Made by a program: the position numbers and the translations under genes. This document shows positions 25,665 to 37,900 of a stretch of DNA of 64,000 bases, in pieces (position 1 is the stretch's first letter; every line of letters starts with the position of its first letter). Below the pieces are notes generated by a model. That model saw only the letters and a program-made list of their open reading frames with translations. It was not told the DNA's origin and ran no database searches. The DNA is from Penicillium oxalicum (Eukaryota > Ascomycota > Eurotiomycetes > Eurotiales > Aspergillaceae), in NCBI RefSeq assembly GCF_001723175.1, contig NC_064652.1:620001-684000 (forward strand), read 5' to 3'.

Positions 25665-28600
25665 ATGGCGACATTTGCACGCCCAATTGCGTCAAGCATC
25701 GCCGGGGTGGACTTTACCGTCTACTCCGACGAGGAGATCAAGAAGCTCTCTGTAAAAAGAATTCACAATACCCCAACTTTGGATTCTTTCAACAATCCTG
25801 TTCCTGGTGGTCTCTATGACCCTGCCATGGGCGCATGGGGCGACCATGTGTATGTATAAATTGATTTACAGTCAGTCATTCAGGAAGCTGACTGTCGGGA
25901 TTTGCCGAAATTTTTAGGTGTACAACTTGTCGTCAGAACTCTTGGTCGTGTACGGGTCATGCCGGCCACATTGAGCTCCCAGTTCCCTTATACAACGTCA
26001 CTTTCTTCGACCATATCTACCGCCTTCTTCGGGCGCAGTGTGTATACTGCCATCGTCTTCAAGTATCTCGGGACATGATCAATATGTATACTTGTAAACT
26101 GCGTCTTTTGCAGTACGGGCTCACCGACGAAGTTGCAAAAGTTGACGCCATGGGGGCTGTCAAGGCTACCAAATCCAAAGTCCAAAAGGCTACTGGTGAC
26201 GATTCCGACTCCGAGGAGGACGACCCTGATTCCATTATGGAAAAGCGTATCGCCTATGTCAACCGGTGTATCAAGGAAGCCAAGAGAGATGGCAGGCTGG
26301 AGGGTTTAATGGCTGGCGCAAAAAACCCCATTGCTGCCGAAGGCCGGAGAGAGCTGGTCAAAGCATTCTTCAAAGATATTACCGGCAACCGCAAGTGTGC
26401 GAACTGCAGCGGAGTGTCGCCTTCTTATCGAAAGGACCGCTATAATAAGATCTTCCGGAAACAGCTCCCCGAGAAAGCGAAGCTTGCGATGCTTCATGGA
26501 GGGTTTCAAGCTCCCAACACCCTGATTCTTCTCGACCAAGAAAAGAAGGCAAGCGCCAAGAAAGATGGGTCAGTGGCCAACGGTGTTTCTCAGGCTGACA
26601 GTGCCGTGACCGAAACGCACGGTGCCGAAGAAGAAATCCTTCGCGGAGCTGCCGTCACGGCCCAAGCAACACAACCTGGATCAACTGGTCAGGAATTCAT
26701 GACATCTTCTGAAGTATATGCTGCTATGTGTCTTTTGTTTGAGAAAGAAGGCGAGGTTCTGCAATTGGTCTACAACTCCCGTCCGGTACCGAAGGGAACC
26801 AAGCTCATCAATGCAGACATGTTCTTCATCAAGAGCCTTCTCGTTCCGCCCAATAAGTATCGCCCGGCTGCTGCGCAAGGACCTGGCGAAATCATGGAAG
26901 CAGCTCAGAACACACCTTTCAACAACATTCTCAAGCAGACAGACGTCATCAACCAAATCAAGAAGGAGATGCAGAACGAGAACGAAAAAGTCATGAGTCG
27001 TGCGCGGAATCTAAGCGACCTTCTCCAGGCTATCGTGGCCCTCCAAGACTTTGTTAACGGTTTGATTGACCGCGAGCGAACTTCTGTGACTGGCTCAGCA
27101 ATCGCTCAGCTGCCCAACGGTATCAAGCAACTGCTTGAGAAGAAGGAGGGTCTTTTCCGGAAGAACATGATGGGAAAGCGTGTCAACTTCGCTGCTCGAA
27201 GTGTCATCTCTCCCGACCCAAACCTTGAAACCAATGAGATCGGTGTGCCCTTGGTGTTTGCTAAGAAGTTGACCTTCCCTGAGCCCGTCACCAATCACAA
27301 CTTCTGGGAATTGAAGGAGGCCGTGATTAATGGTCCTGACAAGTACCCGGGTGCCGCTGCCATTGAAAACGAAAATGGCCAGGTTATCAACCTCAAATTC
27401 AAGAGTCTAGACGAGCGGACTGCTCTTGCAAATCAACTGCTTGCCCCGTCCAACTGGCGATTGAAGGGAACCCGCAATAAGAAGGTCTACCGTCACTTGA
27501 CTACGGGCGACTATGTCCTGATGAACCGGTGCGTGAATCGAGGGCGCTGAAACATAGAGTTGATTCTCTTGCTGACTAGGATGACAGACAACCTACCCTG
27601 CACAAGCCCTCCATTATGGGCCACAAGGCCCGTGTTCTTCCCAACGAGCGGACAATTCGAATGCATTACGCCAATTGTAACACCTATAACGCTGACTTTG
27701 ACGGCGATGAGATGAACATGCATTTCCCCCAAAATGAGTTGGCTCAAGCAGAGGCTCGTATGCTCGCCGATGCTGACCATCAATATCTCGTTGCCACTTC
27801 TGGCAAGCCACTGCGAGGTCTGATTCAAGACCATATCTCCATGGGTGTCTGGTTCACGTGCCGCGATGCCTTCTTTGACGAGGAAGACTATCATCAACTC
27901 CTATATAGTTGCCTTCGGCCCGAGAACTCGCATATTGTTGGTGATCGCATTCAGTTGGTTGAACCGGCTTTCCGGAAGCCCAAGTTCCTTTGGACCGGCA
28001 AGCAGGTTATCACAACTATCCTGAAGAACATCAAACCAGAGAACAGTGGTGGTTTAACTCTCAAGAGCAAGTCTTCCACCCCAGGTGACCGGTGGGGAGA
28101 GGGCAATGAGGAAGACATCGTCATCTTCGACGATGGCGAGTATCTTTGTGGCATCTTGGATAAAAAACAACTTGGTCCAACTGCTGGTGGACTGATTGAT
28201 GCAGTTCACGAAGTATATGGACACACAATTGCTGGAAAGCTGATGAGTATCCTCGGTCGCCTTCTGACTCGATTCCTCAACATGCGGGCTTTCACTTGTG
28301 GTATCGACGATCTTCGCTTGACCAAAGAGGGTGACCGTATCCGCAAAGAGAAGCTGAGCACGGCCGCTGAGATGGGCCGTCAAGTTGCCCTGAAATATGT
28401 CACTCTAGACCAGTCCTCTGTCGCGGATCAAGATGCGGAGTTGAATCGACGGTTGGAGGATGTTCTTCGTGATGATGACAAACAAAGCGGCCTTGATAGT
28501 GTCTCAAACGCTCGGTCTGCCAAACTTTCCTCTGAAATTACCAGCGCTTGCCTTCCTACAGGTCTGGCCAAGCCATTCCCGTGGAACCAGATGCAGTCGA

Positions 28601-30929
28601 TGACCATTTCTGGAGCCAAGGGTTCAGGAGTCAATGCCAACCTCATTTCTTGTAACCTGGGACAACAGGTTCTTGAGGGTCGACGTGTACCGGTCATGAT
28701 CAGTGGCAAGACGCTGCCATCCTTCCGAGCATTCGAGACTCATCCCATTGCTGGTGGTTACGTGTCCGGTCGTTTCTTGACTGGTATCAAGCCTCAGGAG
28801 TACTACTTCCACGCAATGGCTGGTCGTGAAGGTCTGATTGATACTGCGGTCAAGACGTCTCGCTCCGGTTATCTACAGCGTTGTCTGATCAAGGGTATGG
28901 AGGGTCTCAGGGCTGAATATGATTCCTCGGTGCGAGAGGCATCCGATGGGTCTATCGTTCAGTTCTTGTATGGTGAAGATGGTCTCGACATCACAAAACA
29001 GGTTCATTTGCAGGACTTCAAATTCCTCGCAGAGAACCATCGTTCTGTTTCGAGGCAAGTGCAAGCCAGTCACTATCGCGATCTAGTGAACACGGAGGCA
29101 ATGGCATGGAACAAGGACGCTCAAAAGGCGGTTCGCAAAACCCACAATATCGCGGCTATGGACCCTGCATTGGCAAAGTTCCACCCTGGTGGAAACCTGG
29201 GAAGTACATCAGAAGAATTCTCTCAGGCTTTGAAAAAGGTTTGTCTACCAGACACGTCACGAAGAAATACGTAGTAAACTGACAATTTTGAACAGTTCTC
29301 GTCAGAAAATTCCGACTTGTTCAGGGACAAGAAGGATGACTCTGAGCTCAAAATCAACAAAAAGTCGTTCGAAGCCCTCATGAATATGAAGTACATGAAG
29401 TCTATCATCGAGCCTGGTGAAGCTGTGGGTATCATGGCCGGCCAGAGTAAGTCTTGAGAATCTATATCGATCGTACACTCTGCAGAATACTAACTTTTCC
29501 TTTAGGTGTCGGTGAGCCAAGTACTCAAATGACACTGAATACCTTCCATTTGGCTGGACACTCGGCTAAGAACGTCACACTCGGTATCCCTCGTCTGCGT
29601 GAAATCGTCATGACGGCTAGTGCCTCCATCATGACTCCTACCATGACACTCTACCCTGTCAAGGAACTTTCCAAAGAGCAGGGCGAGATGTTTGCCAAGG
29701 GCCTCAGCAAGCTCAGTATTGCCGAGGTTGTTGACAAGGTGCAAGTCAGAGAACGCATTGGCTCGGGTGTTGGCCACGCGAAGGCTAAGATTTACGATAT
29801 TGTGATTTCATTCTTCCCTCCGGATGAATACACAAAGGAGTATAGCATTCAAGTTTCCGACATTTACCGAGCCCTCGAGCTCAAATTCATTCCCCGCTTG
29901 GTCAAGCTCATCAGGACAGAGCTCAAGAAGCGCAATGAAGACAAGACGGGCACCAAGACCTCTACAGCTCAACCCGAGATTGGAGTTTCGGTCGGACGCG
30001 TTGCAGATGGCCCAACCGGCCCTGATCGCGCAGAAGAGCCAGCGGACGAGGACAATGAGGACGACGAAGATGATGCCAAGCGGGCACGTGGTGGCCAAAA
30101 CCGCAACAACCAGGTTTCATATGAAGGTCCCGACGATGACGAGCAGGACATCATTCGCGGGCAAGACGAAGTCGATGTTGATGATGATGACGAGGAGGTC
30201 GGGGATGCTTCTGCTGATGACTCTGATGACGACTCTGATGACGAGAAGGCTCAGGAGCAAAAGCTCCGCGAGGACAACGTGAAGAGCAAGTTCGCTGAGA
30301 TCAACAAGTTTGAGTTCGACGTCAAGAAGGGTACAACTTGCACTATTCAACTCGAGTACGACATTGAGACGCCCAAGCTTCTCCTGCTTCCATTGGTCGA
30401 GAGCACCTGTCACTTTGCCGTTATCCAGCAAGTCCTCAACATTGGAAGCTGTGTTTACGTTGAAGGTGATGACATCAAGGGCGAGCCTCCTTGCATCATG
30501 ACTGATGGCGTCAATTTGCTCGCCATGCGTGATCACCAAGATGCCATTAATCCGCACTCCCTGTACACCAACTCTATCCACGACATGCTGAACCTTTACG
30601 GTGTGGAAGCGGCCCGCGCAACCATCATCCGTGAAATGGACTCTGTGTTCAAGGGTCACAGTATCTCTGTCGACAATCGTCACCTGAACTTGATTGGTGA
30701 TGTTATGACCCAGTCCGGTGGCTTCAAGGCTTTCAGCCGCAACGGTCTCGTCAAGGACTCTACATCACCGTTTGCCAGGATGTCATTCGAGACTACCGTT
30801 GGAGCTCTCAAGGACGCTGTTGTAGAGCGTGACTTTGACAACCTGAAGGGCCCAAGTAGTCGGATCGTTGTTGGCCGCTCGGGAACTGTTGGTACTGGAG
30901 CCTTTGACGTACTGGCTCCTGTAGCATAG
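25665..30929 (+). CDS. RPA190: RNA polymerase I largest subunit A190
   Basis: Exons 25665-25849, 25918-27528, 27588-29238, 29296-29446 and 29506-30929 give 5022 nt and 1673 residues, close to the yeast length. It is the catalytic subunit for rRNA synthesis in the nucleolus. The N-terminal zinc-binding clamp head reads CTTCRQNSW..CTGHAGH (Cys63, Cys66, Cys73, His76), followed by CVYCHRLQ. The active-site motif NADFDGDEMNMH sits at about 634-645 with its three magnesium-binding aspartates. Downstream are the trigger-loop neighbourhood (FHAMAGREGLIDTAVKTSRSGYLQR) and PGEAVGIMAGQSVGEPSTQM spanning the last intron. The acidic, poorly conserved jaw insertion typical of Pol I (about 1360-1460, rich in Asp/Glu) distinguishes it from Pol II and III subunits. 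The C-terminus (FETTVGALKDAVVE) is complete. Confidence 0.97.
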
Positions 30930-32076
30930 TGGTGCGTTAGTGGATCTCTTTATGTTGGTACATGTTCATTTTTTGCACTGTATATCACGCACTGGTTGTG
31001 CATTTTGATTTTCTCTTCTTTCTGTCCTGATGCGTCGATGATTTGGAGTTTTTTTGTTCAGCGGAGCTCAAAAGTCCCTGTCCTGTTTAAATTAGCATAT
31101 TTCTCAGTTGGTCGAATACACTGTTTCAACATGACTCGTGTTTGCTCCCCTTGGGCACAGCTCGGAAGGTTGTTGCTACCTATGAAAGCTTATCTCATTA
31201 GAATTCTGCTACATTATTGTCTTGGAGGGGACGGCTTTGGTCCGGCTTTCCCAGGAGTAATCGCCGTTCATTCGAGGTCATCTAGTTGGGAATTGTGGTT
31301 TTGACAAATATCCAAAACTTGAGAGCTTGCCCCCCCCCCCCCCCCCCCTCCTCCATACTTCAGCGATTTACCTGCTTTTAGAAAATCATTTCGAGCCTCA
31401 GTGGGCCGTCGAGCTTGATGTCATGTCTTCTCAACGGAGTAGCAAAGACCGACAAACTAAAAGCCGAGGAATGCATAAAAGAAGAGGTTTTCAATCGCTT
31501 TCACTCTACGGCAATCAAGAATCTCATGCTTGAAGCTCGGGTGATGCTAACACTTGCGTCATCTTGCGCTGACAAGCCGAATGTAATTTTTTCCCTTTCA
31601 ATCTGAAGAGTTGCTTTTATAGATTGAATCGAGTGGGATGAGTTTTGCACCGATCCGTTGTGTTTGAGAGGTGACAGACCAAGCAAGTCGCAAGAGACAT
31701 CACCTGCCCTGTGACAGGGCTGTTCGGGTAAGGCCTGACCCCTGTCAATATTTGATGGTTTCCTAGAGCGTGTTTAAAGAGAGCTCGAACGGACTGGACA
31801 GTACATCTAGTGGCATGAAGTTAAGGAATATTGAAAGGAAAAGCACCGATTACTAGGCAAGTGTACATTCAAAATAAGACTGAGCTAGTGTGGTGTCCAG
31901 ACTCCAAGTTCAAAAATAAATACAGTAGTGATGTAGGTTGAACGCCTCATATGCTTTCATTTTCCGTTTCCGTAACGCCCAAAATGACTGTTGAGAAAAG
32001 AAAAGAAGCGCTAGAAAATCTTTTTGCAAAGTGAGAGCGCCGAAGGTAGTCAGTCCGATCGAAGAAAAGAAAAAAA
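30930..32076. other. Convergent intergenic region with a poly(C) tract
   Basis: About 1.1 kb between the stops of RPA190 and RAD3. No gene was recognised. It contains 19 consecutive C residues at 31330-31348. Confidence 0.65.
31330..31348 (+). repeat. Poly(C) homopolymer, 19 nt
   Basis: Nineteen consecutive C residues followed by CTCCTCC. Poly(C)/poly(G) runs this long are rare in fungal DNA and could form quadruplex or i-motif structure. The length may also be a sequencing or assembly artefact. Confidence 0.85.
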
Positions 32077-34654
32077 TCATTGGGCATCCAGCATCAGAAG
32101 ATCTTCATCGATGTCGTCGTCATATTCGTCTTCGATGATCGCCAAAGTCGAGGGAATTTGATTCGTTTGATAGGCAGGATCAATATCTCCATGCATCATA
32201 CGGGCTTCCTCGACCTTGCGCTTCGCTTCATGGCGCTCAATATCAGCCAGGCTCCAGGTAGAGATCCCTTCTTGATCCTTGGATTTGAACGGCTGTGCCA
32301 TCGTACGTAAGAAGCTTTTGGCGTTGGCCACGGCCATGTCCGTACTGAGATTGGTTTCACTGTCCAACATGGCCTGGTTGATCCATTTTGGAAGCTGGGG
32401 TCGTTTTCTCTCGAATCGGCGATCAGCTAGCACCATGACCCCGTAATCATCTTTTCCTCGAAGCACACGACCCAAACACTGCGCAGCGTGTCGCATGGCG
32501 TCGAAGGAGAGGAAGTCGTTCTCTCGAATGCGATAATTTTCTCGTAGGAATTCAAGCCGCGCCTTCAAGATGCGGGACTCGGTGTACTGGAAGGGGACGC
32601 CTATACAAAGCACAGCGCGTCCGTAATGATGGTCAAAATCAATACCCTCAGAAACTTTCCCTCGAGCGACACAGAACAATATCGCCCCACGTCCGTTGCA
32701 ACACGCAGTTCGATAGGTCTCCAAAGCGAGTGAAGATTCTTGCGCATCAGGTGTTTCGACGAGAATTAGCTTGTAATTCCAGATCTGATCCAAGATACCC
32801 ATGCCCTGCCACATGCTGATGATCGATTCCATGTAAAGATACGAGGGGAAGAATACAACGACGCCATCCGGCGTAATGCGTGCGAATTCGGTGACAAGAG
32901 TGCCGTAATTTCGAACCACGCCAGGGTCATTGCGAATACCAAACGATGAGGAGATTTGGGCTTGGTCGGAGCCCCGGGTGACAATCATAGGCAAGAAGGA
33001 CCGACGGGCAAGTGTCATACTATATGACTCCTGCATCACAGTCGTAAATCCGAGCATTTTGGGGTACATCTCCAACGGCGATAGGGTACCAGAAGTGATG
33101 ATGACGGAGCTGAACCGGTCAAGCACTGGCTTGATGGCAATAGCGGCATCCAAGCAAGTGAAATGCAAAATCGGGTTGGGGACCGTAGCTGCTTCGGACT
33201 CAAAAGGTTCCAGAATGAGGACAAAACCTTTGTCATAAGTCGCGACCAAGGTCGCAAAAGTAGCCACTTCCTGGAGTGGTTGGTAATCTTCGATATTGAC
33301 AAGTTCGAGGGTTCGAACAAGCGAAGTGAGCCGCTCTGCGCAAAATCTCAGTGGCTTTCGCTCAATATAGGTCAGGTCCTTCAGATGGGTGAGAAACGAT
33401 GGTGGTGTTTCGGAAATCGTGTGGGTCACTTTCATTCGAGTTTTCAGATATTCGATGAATCGTTTCAAGAACGACACAAAGTGCTCTGCACGTCGAATGT
33501 TGCCTGGCACGGCCTCTTTTAAAAGGTCGTCTGGTAGTACTGGGTTCGCGATGAATTGATCCTCTTCTCTCGCCTGTTCCGCTTGCTGTAAGCCCTCCAC
33601 GAGTTTCGAGTATTCGTTCTGGAGCTTTTCGGCGTCTGTGCTCTTCATCTCCTCGATTTTCCGCTCCAGATTCGTGGCACCTCTGGTGGCCTTGCGGAGA
33701 GAATCCTCACTCAGGTCGATACTCAGCGATTCAATGCAGACGTTGTCAATGTTATGAGCCTCGTCAAAGACTACGATGCAATCCTTGGACAGCTCCCGTG
33801 AGACACGCTCGGCAATCTTCGGGTCGAGCAGGTAGTGATATGAGTAAATAATGACGTTGCACCATGGCATCTACGAGCCCAATAAAAGTTAGATCATTGG
33901 CCTGCAAAGGATGGACCAGGCACATGCAAATCATACCATACGGCGAGCAGAGAAGTAGGGGCATTGCTTGTGTTCCTCTCCATAACGGGTCAAGCCGTCT
34001 AGAGTGAACACACCGGGGGGGACTAGGTTATGCGGTTCAAGGAGGTCGAGATTCTTCAATATCGTTAGAGAACAGACATTGTATTTAAGGTTATTTGCCC
34101 AACAAACCTCGTGATAGATGCACAGATCAACCTCCTCTCCTCTTTCTTTCTTCTCCTTCACAAAACCCGCTGTCAAGCTTCGGCACCTTGCGTCGACCAC
34201 AGTGCCACTTTTCTCTCGTTTGACCGAGGGATGCAGGCAAAGATTCTTCCGACTGGTAAGTCCAAGCGCACGGAATTCTTCCGCCTGGCCGAGCTCCTTC
34301 GTCCGATACTTCATCAGTCCCTTCAACTCCGCTAGTGCCTTCTCAATCTCGGACATAGTACGTGAGCAATAGATCAGCTTTCGGTGCTCTGGGTAATGCT
34401 GCTGATAGGCAACAATCAATGACAACAGTGAGATTGTCTTTCCAGTTCCAGAGGGCATCTCCAGCACGCAATGACCCCCGGCATCGAGGGTCTTTTTGAG
34501 ATCGCACATGTATGCATATTGCTCAGGATAGACGCGAGGGTACGGAAACAGCACCGGAAGGTCACTAGAAGAAGCATCAAGTCAGTCAAGGTCTATCCTC
34601 AAGTCCAAGAGTGCTTCAGGTCCGAGGGGATTCCTACTCGATGAAAAACTTCAT
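32077..34654 (-). CDS. RAD3: TFIIH DNA helicase, XPD homologue
   Basis: Exons on minus are 34654-34638 (17 nt), 34564-33937 and 33870-32077, giving 812 residues. This 5'-3' Fe-S helicase of TFIIH opens DNA in nucleotide excision repair and supports Pol II initiation. Visible motifs are MKFFIDDLPVLFPYPRVYPE at the start, Walker A MPSGTGKT (42-49), and the Fe-S cysteine region between about 120 and 200 (CIYHEVCW, KQCPYF). The DEAH box is FDEAHNIDN (250-258), with VIITSGTLSPLEMYPK for motif IV/III context. The C-terminal motor includes ARGKVSEGIDF and QCLGRVLRGKDDYGVM for motif VI. The 17-nt first exon encodes only MKFFI plus two bases; its GTAGGA donor is weak but the phase and protein match are exact. 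The acidic tail (DEYDDDIDEDLLML) is longer than in yeast. It is divergent to LTN1. Confidence 0.97.
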
Positions 34655-34992
34655 GGTGGACAGCTTCCCAACACCGCCGGGCGTGATGACATCAAGAGAC
34701 AACAAATGAGGCCGCGGGCGAGGCTCGGTGAGCCTTTTCCCTTTTGGGACAGCAAGGAGACAGTCTAACACGTGACGACCCAATCTGGTAGCCGCCCACT
34801 TGATATCATTGAATTTCCTTGATCTCGCAGAACATTTGTATCTATGTTTTGAAATTTGAAATTTTGCTGCCCTGAAGAAAAAGGCTCTTGATATATTAGC
34901 AAGTTGCCAGACACCCTATTCCACCAAGACTGCAGCAGTGCAGTTTGGAGCTATCACCCCGCCATTCCCGGTGACCTCATCATCAACCCCAC
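34655..34992. promoter_or_regulatory. Shared RAD3/LTN1 promoter
   Basis: 338 bp between divergent starts. A CACGTG E-box lies near 34770 and TGATGACATCA, containing a bZIP-like half site, at 34684-34694. Both are sequence matches to general motifs only. Confidence 0.45.
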
Positions 34993-37900
34993 ATGAGCAA
35001 AAAGTTCAAGTCGCAAGCCTCAAGCAGTCGCGCAGCAGCCGGCGCTTTTGGCGGGTTTGGGGGGTTCGCAAATGCATTTGATAGTGCTGGCCGTGAGCCT
35101 TCGGCGCTGACATACATCACTGAGCCGCCAGATCTTTCTCGGATCTCGGATCAGCGTGTCGTCATCGCATACAAAAACTTACTCAAGAAAGATGAGACAA
35201 CTCGAACGAAGGCTTTGGAAGAGCTGAAAGAATTTGTCTCGTCGACGGAGGCAAAAAATGGCACGGTTGATGAAGGCTTCTTGGAAGCATGGGTATGACT
35301 TCGTGCTCTTGAACTCGATATGGTAAAGTAACTTGACGGTTAAGATTCTCTTCCTTAGGTGAAAGTTTATCCGCGAGCTTCCATTGATCTATCAAGAAGA
35401 GTGAGGCAGTTGGCCCACACGATCATGGGGTCTGTTGCAAGTCTTGTTGGAAGGCGAATCGCCCCATTCCTCCCCAAGCTTGTTGGAGCTTGGCTTGCTG
35501 GACTGTACGATAGTGACCGGCCAGTCCATCGCTCGGCGCTTGACTCCTTGACAGTGGTATTTTCGACGGAAGCAAAGAGAAGCAACCTTTGGAAATTCTA
35601 CCAAGGCTCTCTATTGGATTTCATCGATGACGTTCTTCTACAACAGACGGCGTTGACTTTGAGTGACGAACGAACAGTTAAGCCCGACGACGCTCAGGCT
35701 AAGCATGCGCGAGTTGTCGGAGCTGGTTTGTCCCTATTCAATCGAATCCTAGGTATTTAAAGTCACTCAACCTTTCATCCCAGATGCTCAGCAGCTAATT
35801 TGGACCAGCGAATTCGTCTGACGACGATCTTCAAAAGAACGCGACGGAGATTGAGGCACTGCTCGGGAACAAGTCTCTTTGGGCATTCTGCGCCCATGAA
35901 GATCCTTTCGTTCGTCGGTCCACATATGTTCTACTGAGATCAGCTGTGTCTCGCGAGCCAGCGTGGATCAATTGGCAAATTTTGAGCTCTTCTGTGATCG
36001 GGAAGTCGCTCTCAATCCCGCAGCTAGGATCTGCGTCTGAGCTTTCTGAATCCCTCTTACTGTTGACATCTTCACGGCCCCAAATCTGGACTGACGACTA
36101 TACGGGCAAAACTTCCCCGTCGAAAAGGCTGCGCCAATATATGCAAAAGGGGTCTCAAGCAGGCCACGCAAGCTTTTGGTCGAATCTCGATCAGATGATC
36201 CGGATCATACCTCACAGTGTACTTGCAGGAGCTGATAAAACGTCAACGGACCAAGTGATCACAATTGCAAGCGCTTCCGCCTTGGCCGAGGCTCTTCGAG
36301 ACGGTCTCAACTCTCGGGAGGAGCCAAGACAGAACCTTCACCTGGGCTGGAAAACTTATGTGAGAATTTGTAGCTGGCTTTCGACCCTCGTGCCTCCAAA
36401 TGAGCGATCTGAATTTGTTGAGAAGCAACTGTTCCCCCTGGTGTCAAATTACGCACACCCAGACCAAGAACAGACAAGATGGCACCTTCCGCCTCAGCTC
36501 GGGAAGGAGGTTTGTGTGGATTGTATCATCGCTATCATTTCAAATGGACCTGATGAAGCATTTGAAAGTCTCTGGACGAGAATTTCGAGTGAGCTGCTTG
36601 AGGCCGTGAAGTTGTCATCCCCAGAACAATCCAAAGATTTCCACGCGTCTCAGGATTCAATCTGTTCACGAGCCACGCGGCAACTATCTCTCGTACCTGC
36701 AGTTCTTTCGAGACTCCCAGATTCCGAACGTGAAGTCAAGGCACAAGAAGTGTTCGACAGCGTCAGTCTTCCTCTTCTTGAGGGCAGCTTGCAGGCTCTT
36801 CGTGCTCGTAATGGCAAGCCATATGGAGCCGCTGGTGTGATCGAGGAATGTGTCAGGAATCAGAAAACCATGGTGAAAGGCTCGGCTGAATTTTTCAAAT
36901 TTGTACAAGATGATGCGCCTGAGCTTCTATTTTCACCATCAGGCGCCCGACTCATTGCTATCATCCTGGCTTGCAAGAAATGGGATGGATTTTCGTCAAG
37001 CTTTGAAAGCGTTGTTGAAAAGGCGATGAATCTTGAGCCCGAACAGTCAAACGCTCAAGTTCTTCAGAGTCTGCTATCAAATCTCGATTTTGGTGAGATC
37101 GGGGACGCTGCAAAACTTTCATCGCTAATGATGAGTGCTCTGAGTAAATCTTTGAACGGAAGCGATTTGCACTGGTCTTTCATTATTGCCGCACTTGAAA
37201 ACAAGACATCGGACGGCCAGCTGCGAGACCAGATCATTCTTACAATCGTGGATGCCCTTTCGCAAGAATACAAGGTTTTGAATGGGCTGCAGGGCCTTTC
37301 TCGCCTTGGACAGGCTGTTCCATCCGCAATTCGCGAGTTCCAGGCTGGTGATAATGGCTCAAAGCTTTCCGCGAAATTGCTTTATCTGGCAGAGTCTCCG
37401 TCAGAAGAAGTCGCAAGCCTAGCCGAGTCACTCATGCAGACTTTCAGGGATACCGCCGTTGGCGAGACAACTGCAAAGTCAAAGATCGAAATCCTGCAGA
37501 ACGAGTTTACCCATGTCAACAAAGAATCCTTGTCGTAAGTGACTGACAAAATTATGTGGACGGACGCCGAAAAGGCTAATGTACGCTCAGGGTCGAATCT
37601 CTACTCCTAATTGGCGAGGAGCTGATACGCGGCCTTGCATCGGAAACGGCCGAGTATTCGGTCAACGACATTTTCCCAACCTCGACCGCATGGGAAGAGG
37701 CCATGAGTCCTTTCCTCCAACTCCCACCACGTCCCTCAACAGCGCTTACTAGCCCGCTAGGGGGTGCCGTTCATCTTGTCAATTACGATATTTCGGATTC
37801 TCTCAAAAATCTGTGGCTCTCTATCCCCCGAGATCTGAGCCAATGCTCGGCTGCGTTCCGCCTGGCCAGTTTCTCGATTCAAGCCTTGTCTTCTTTCGAA

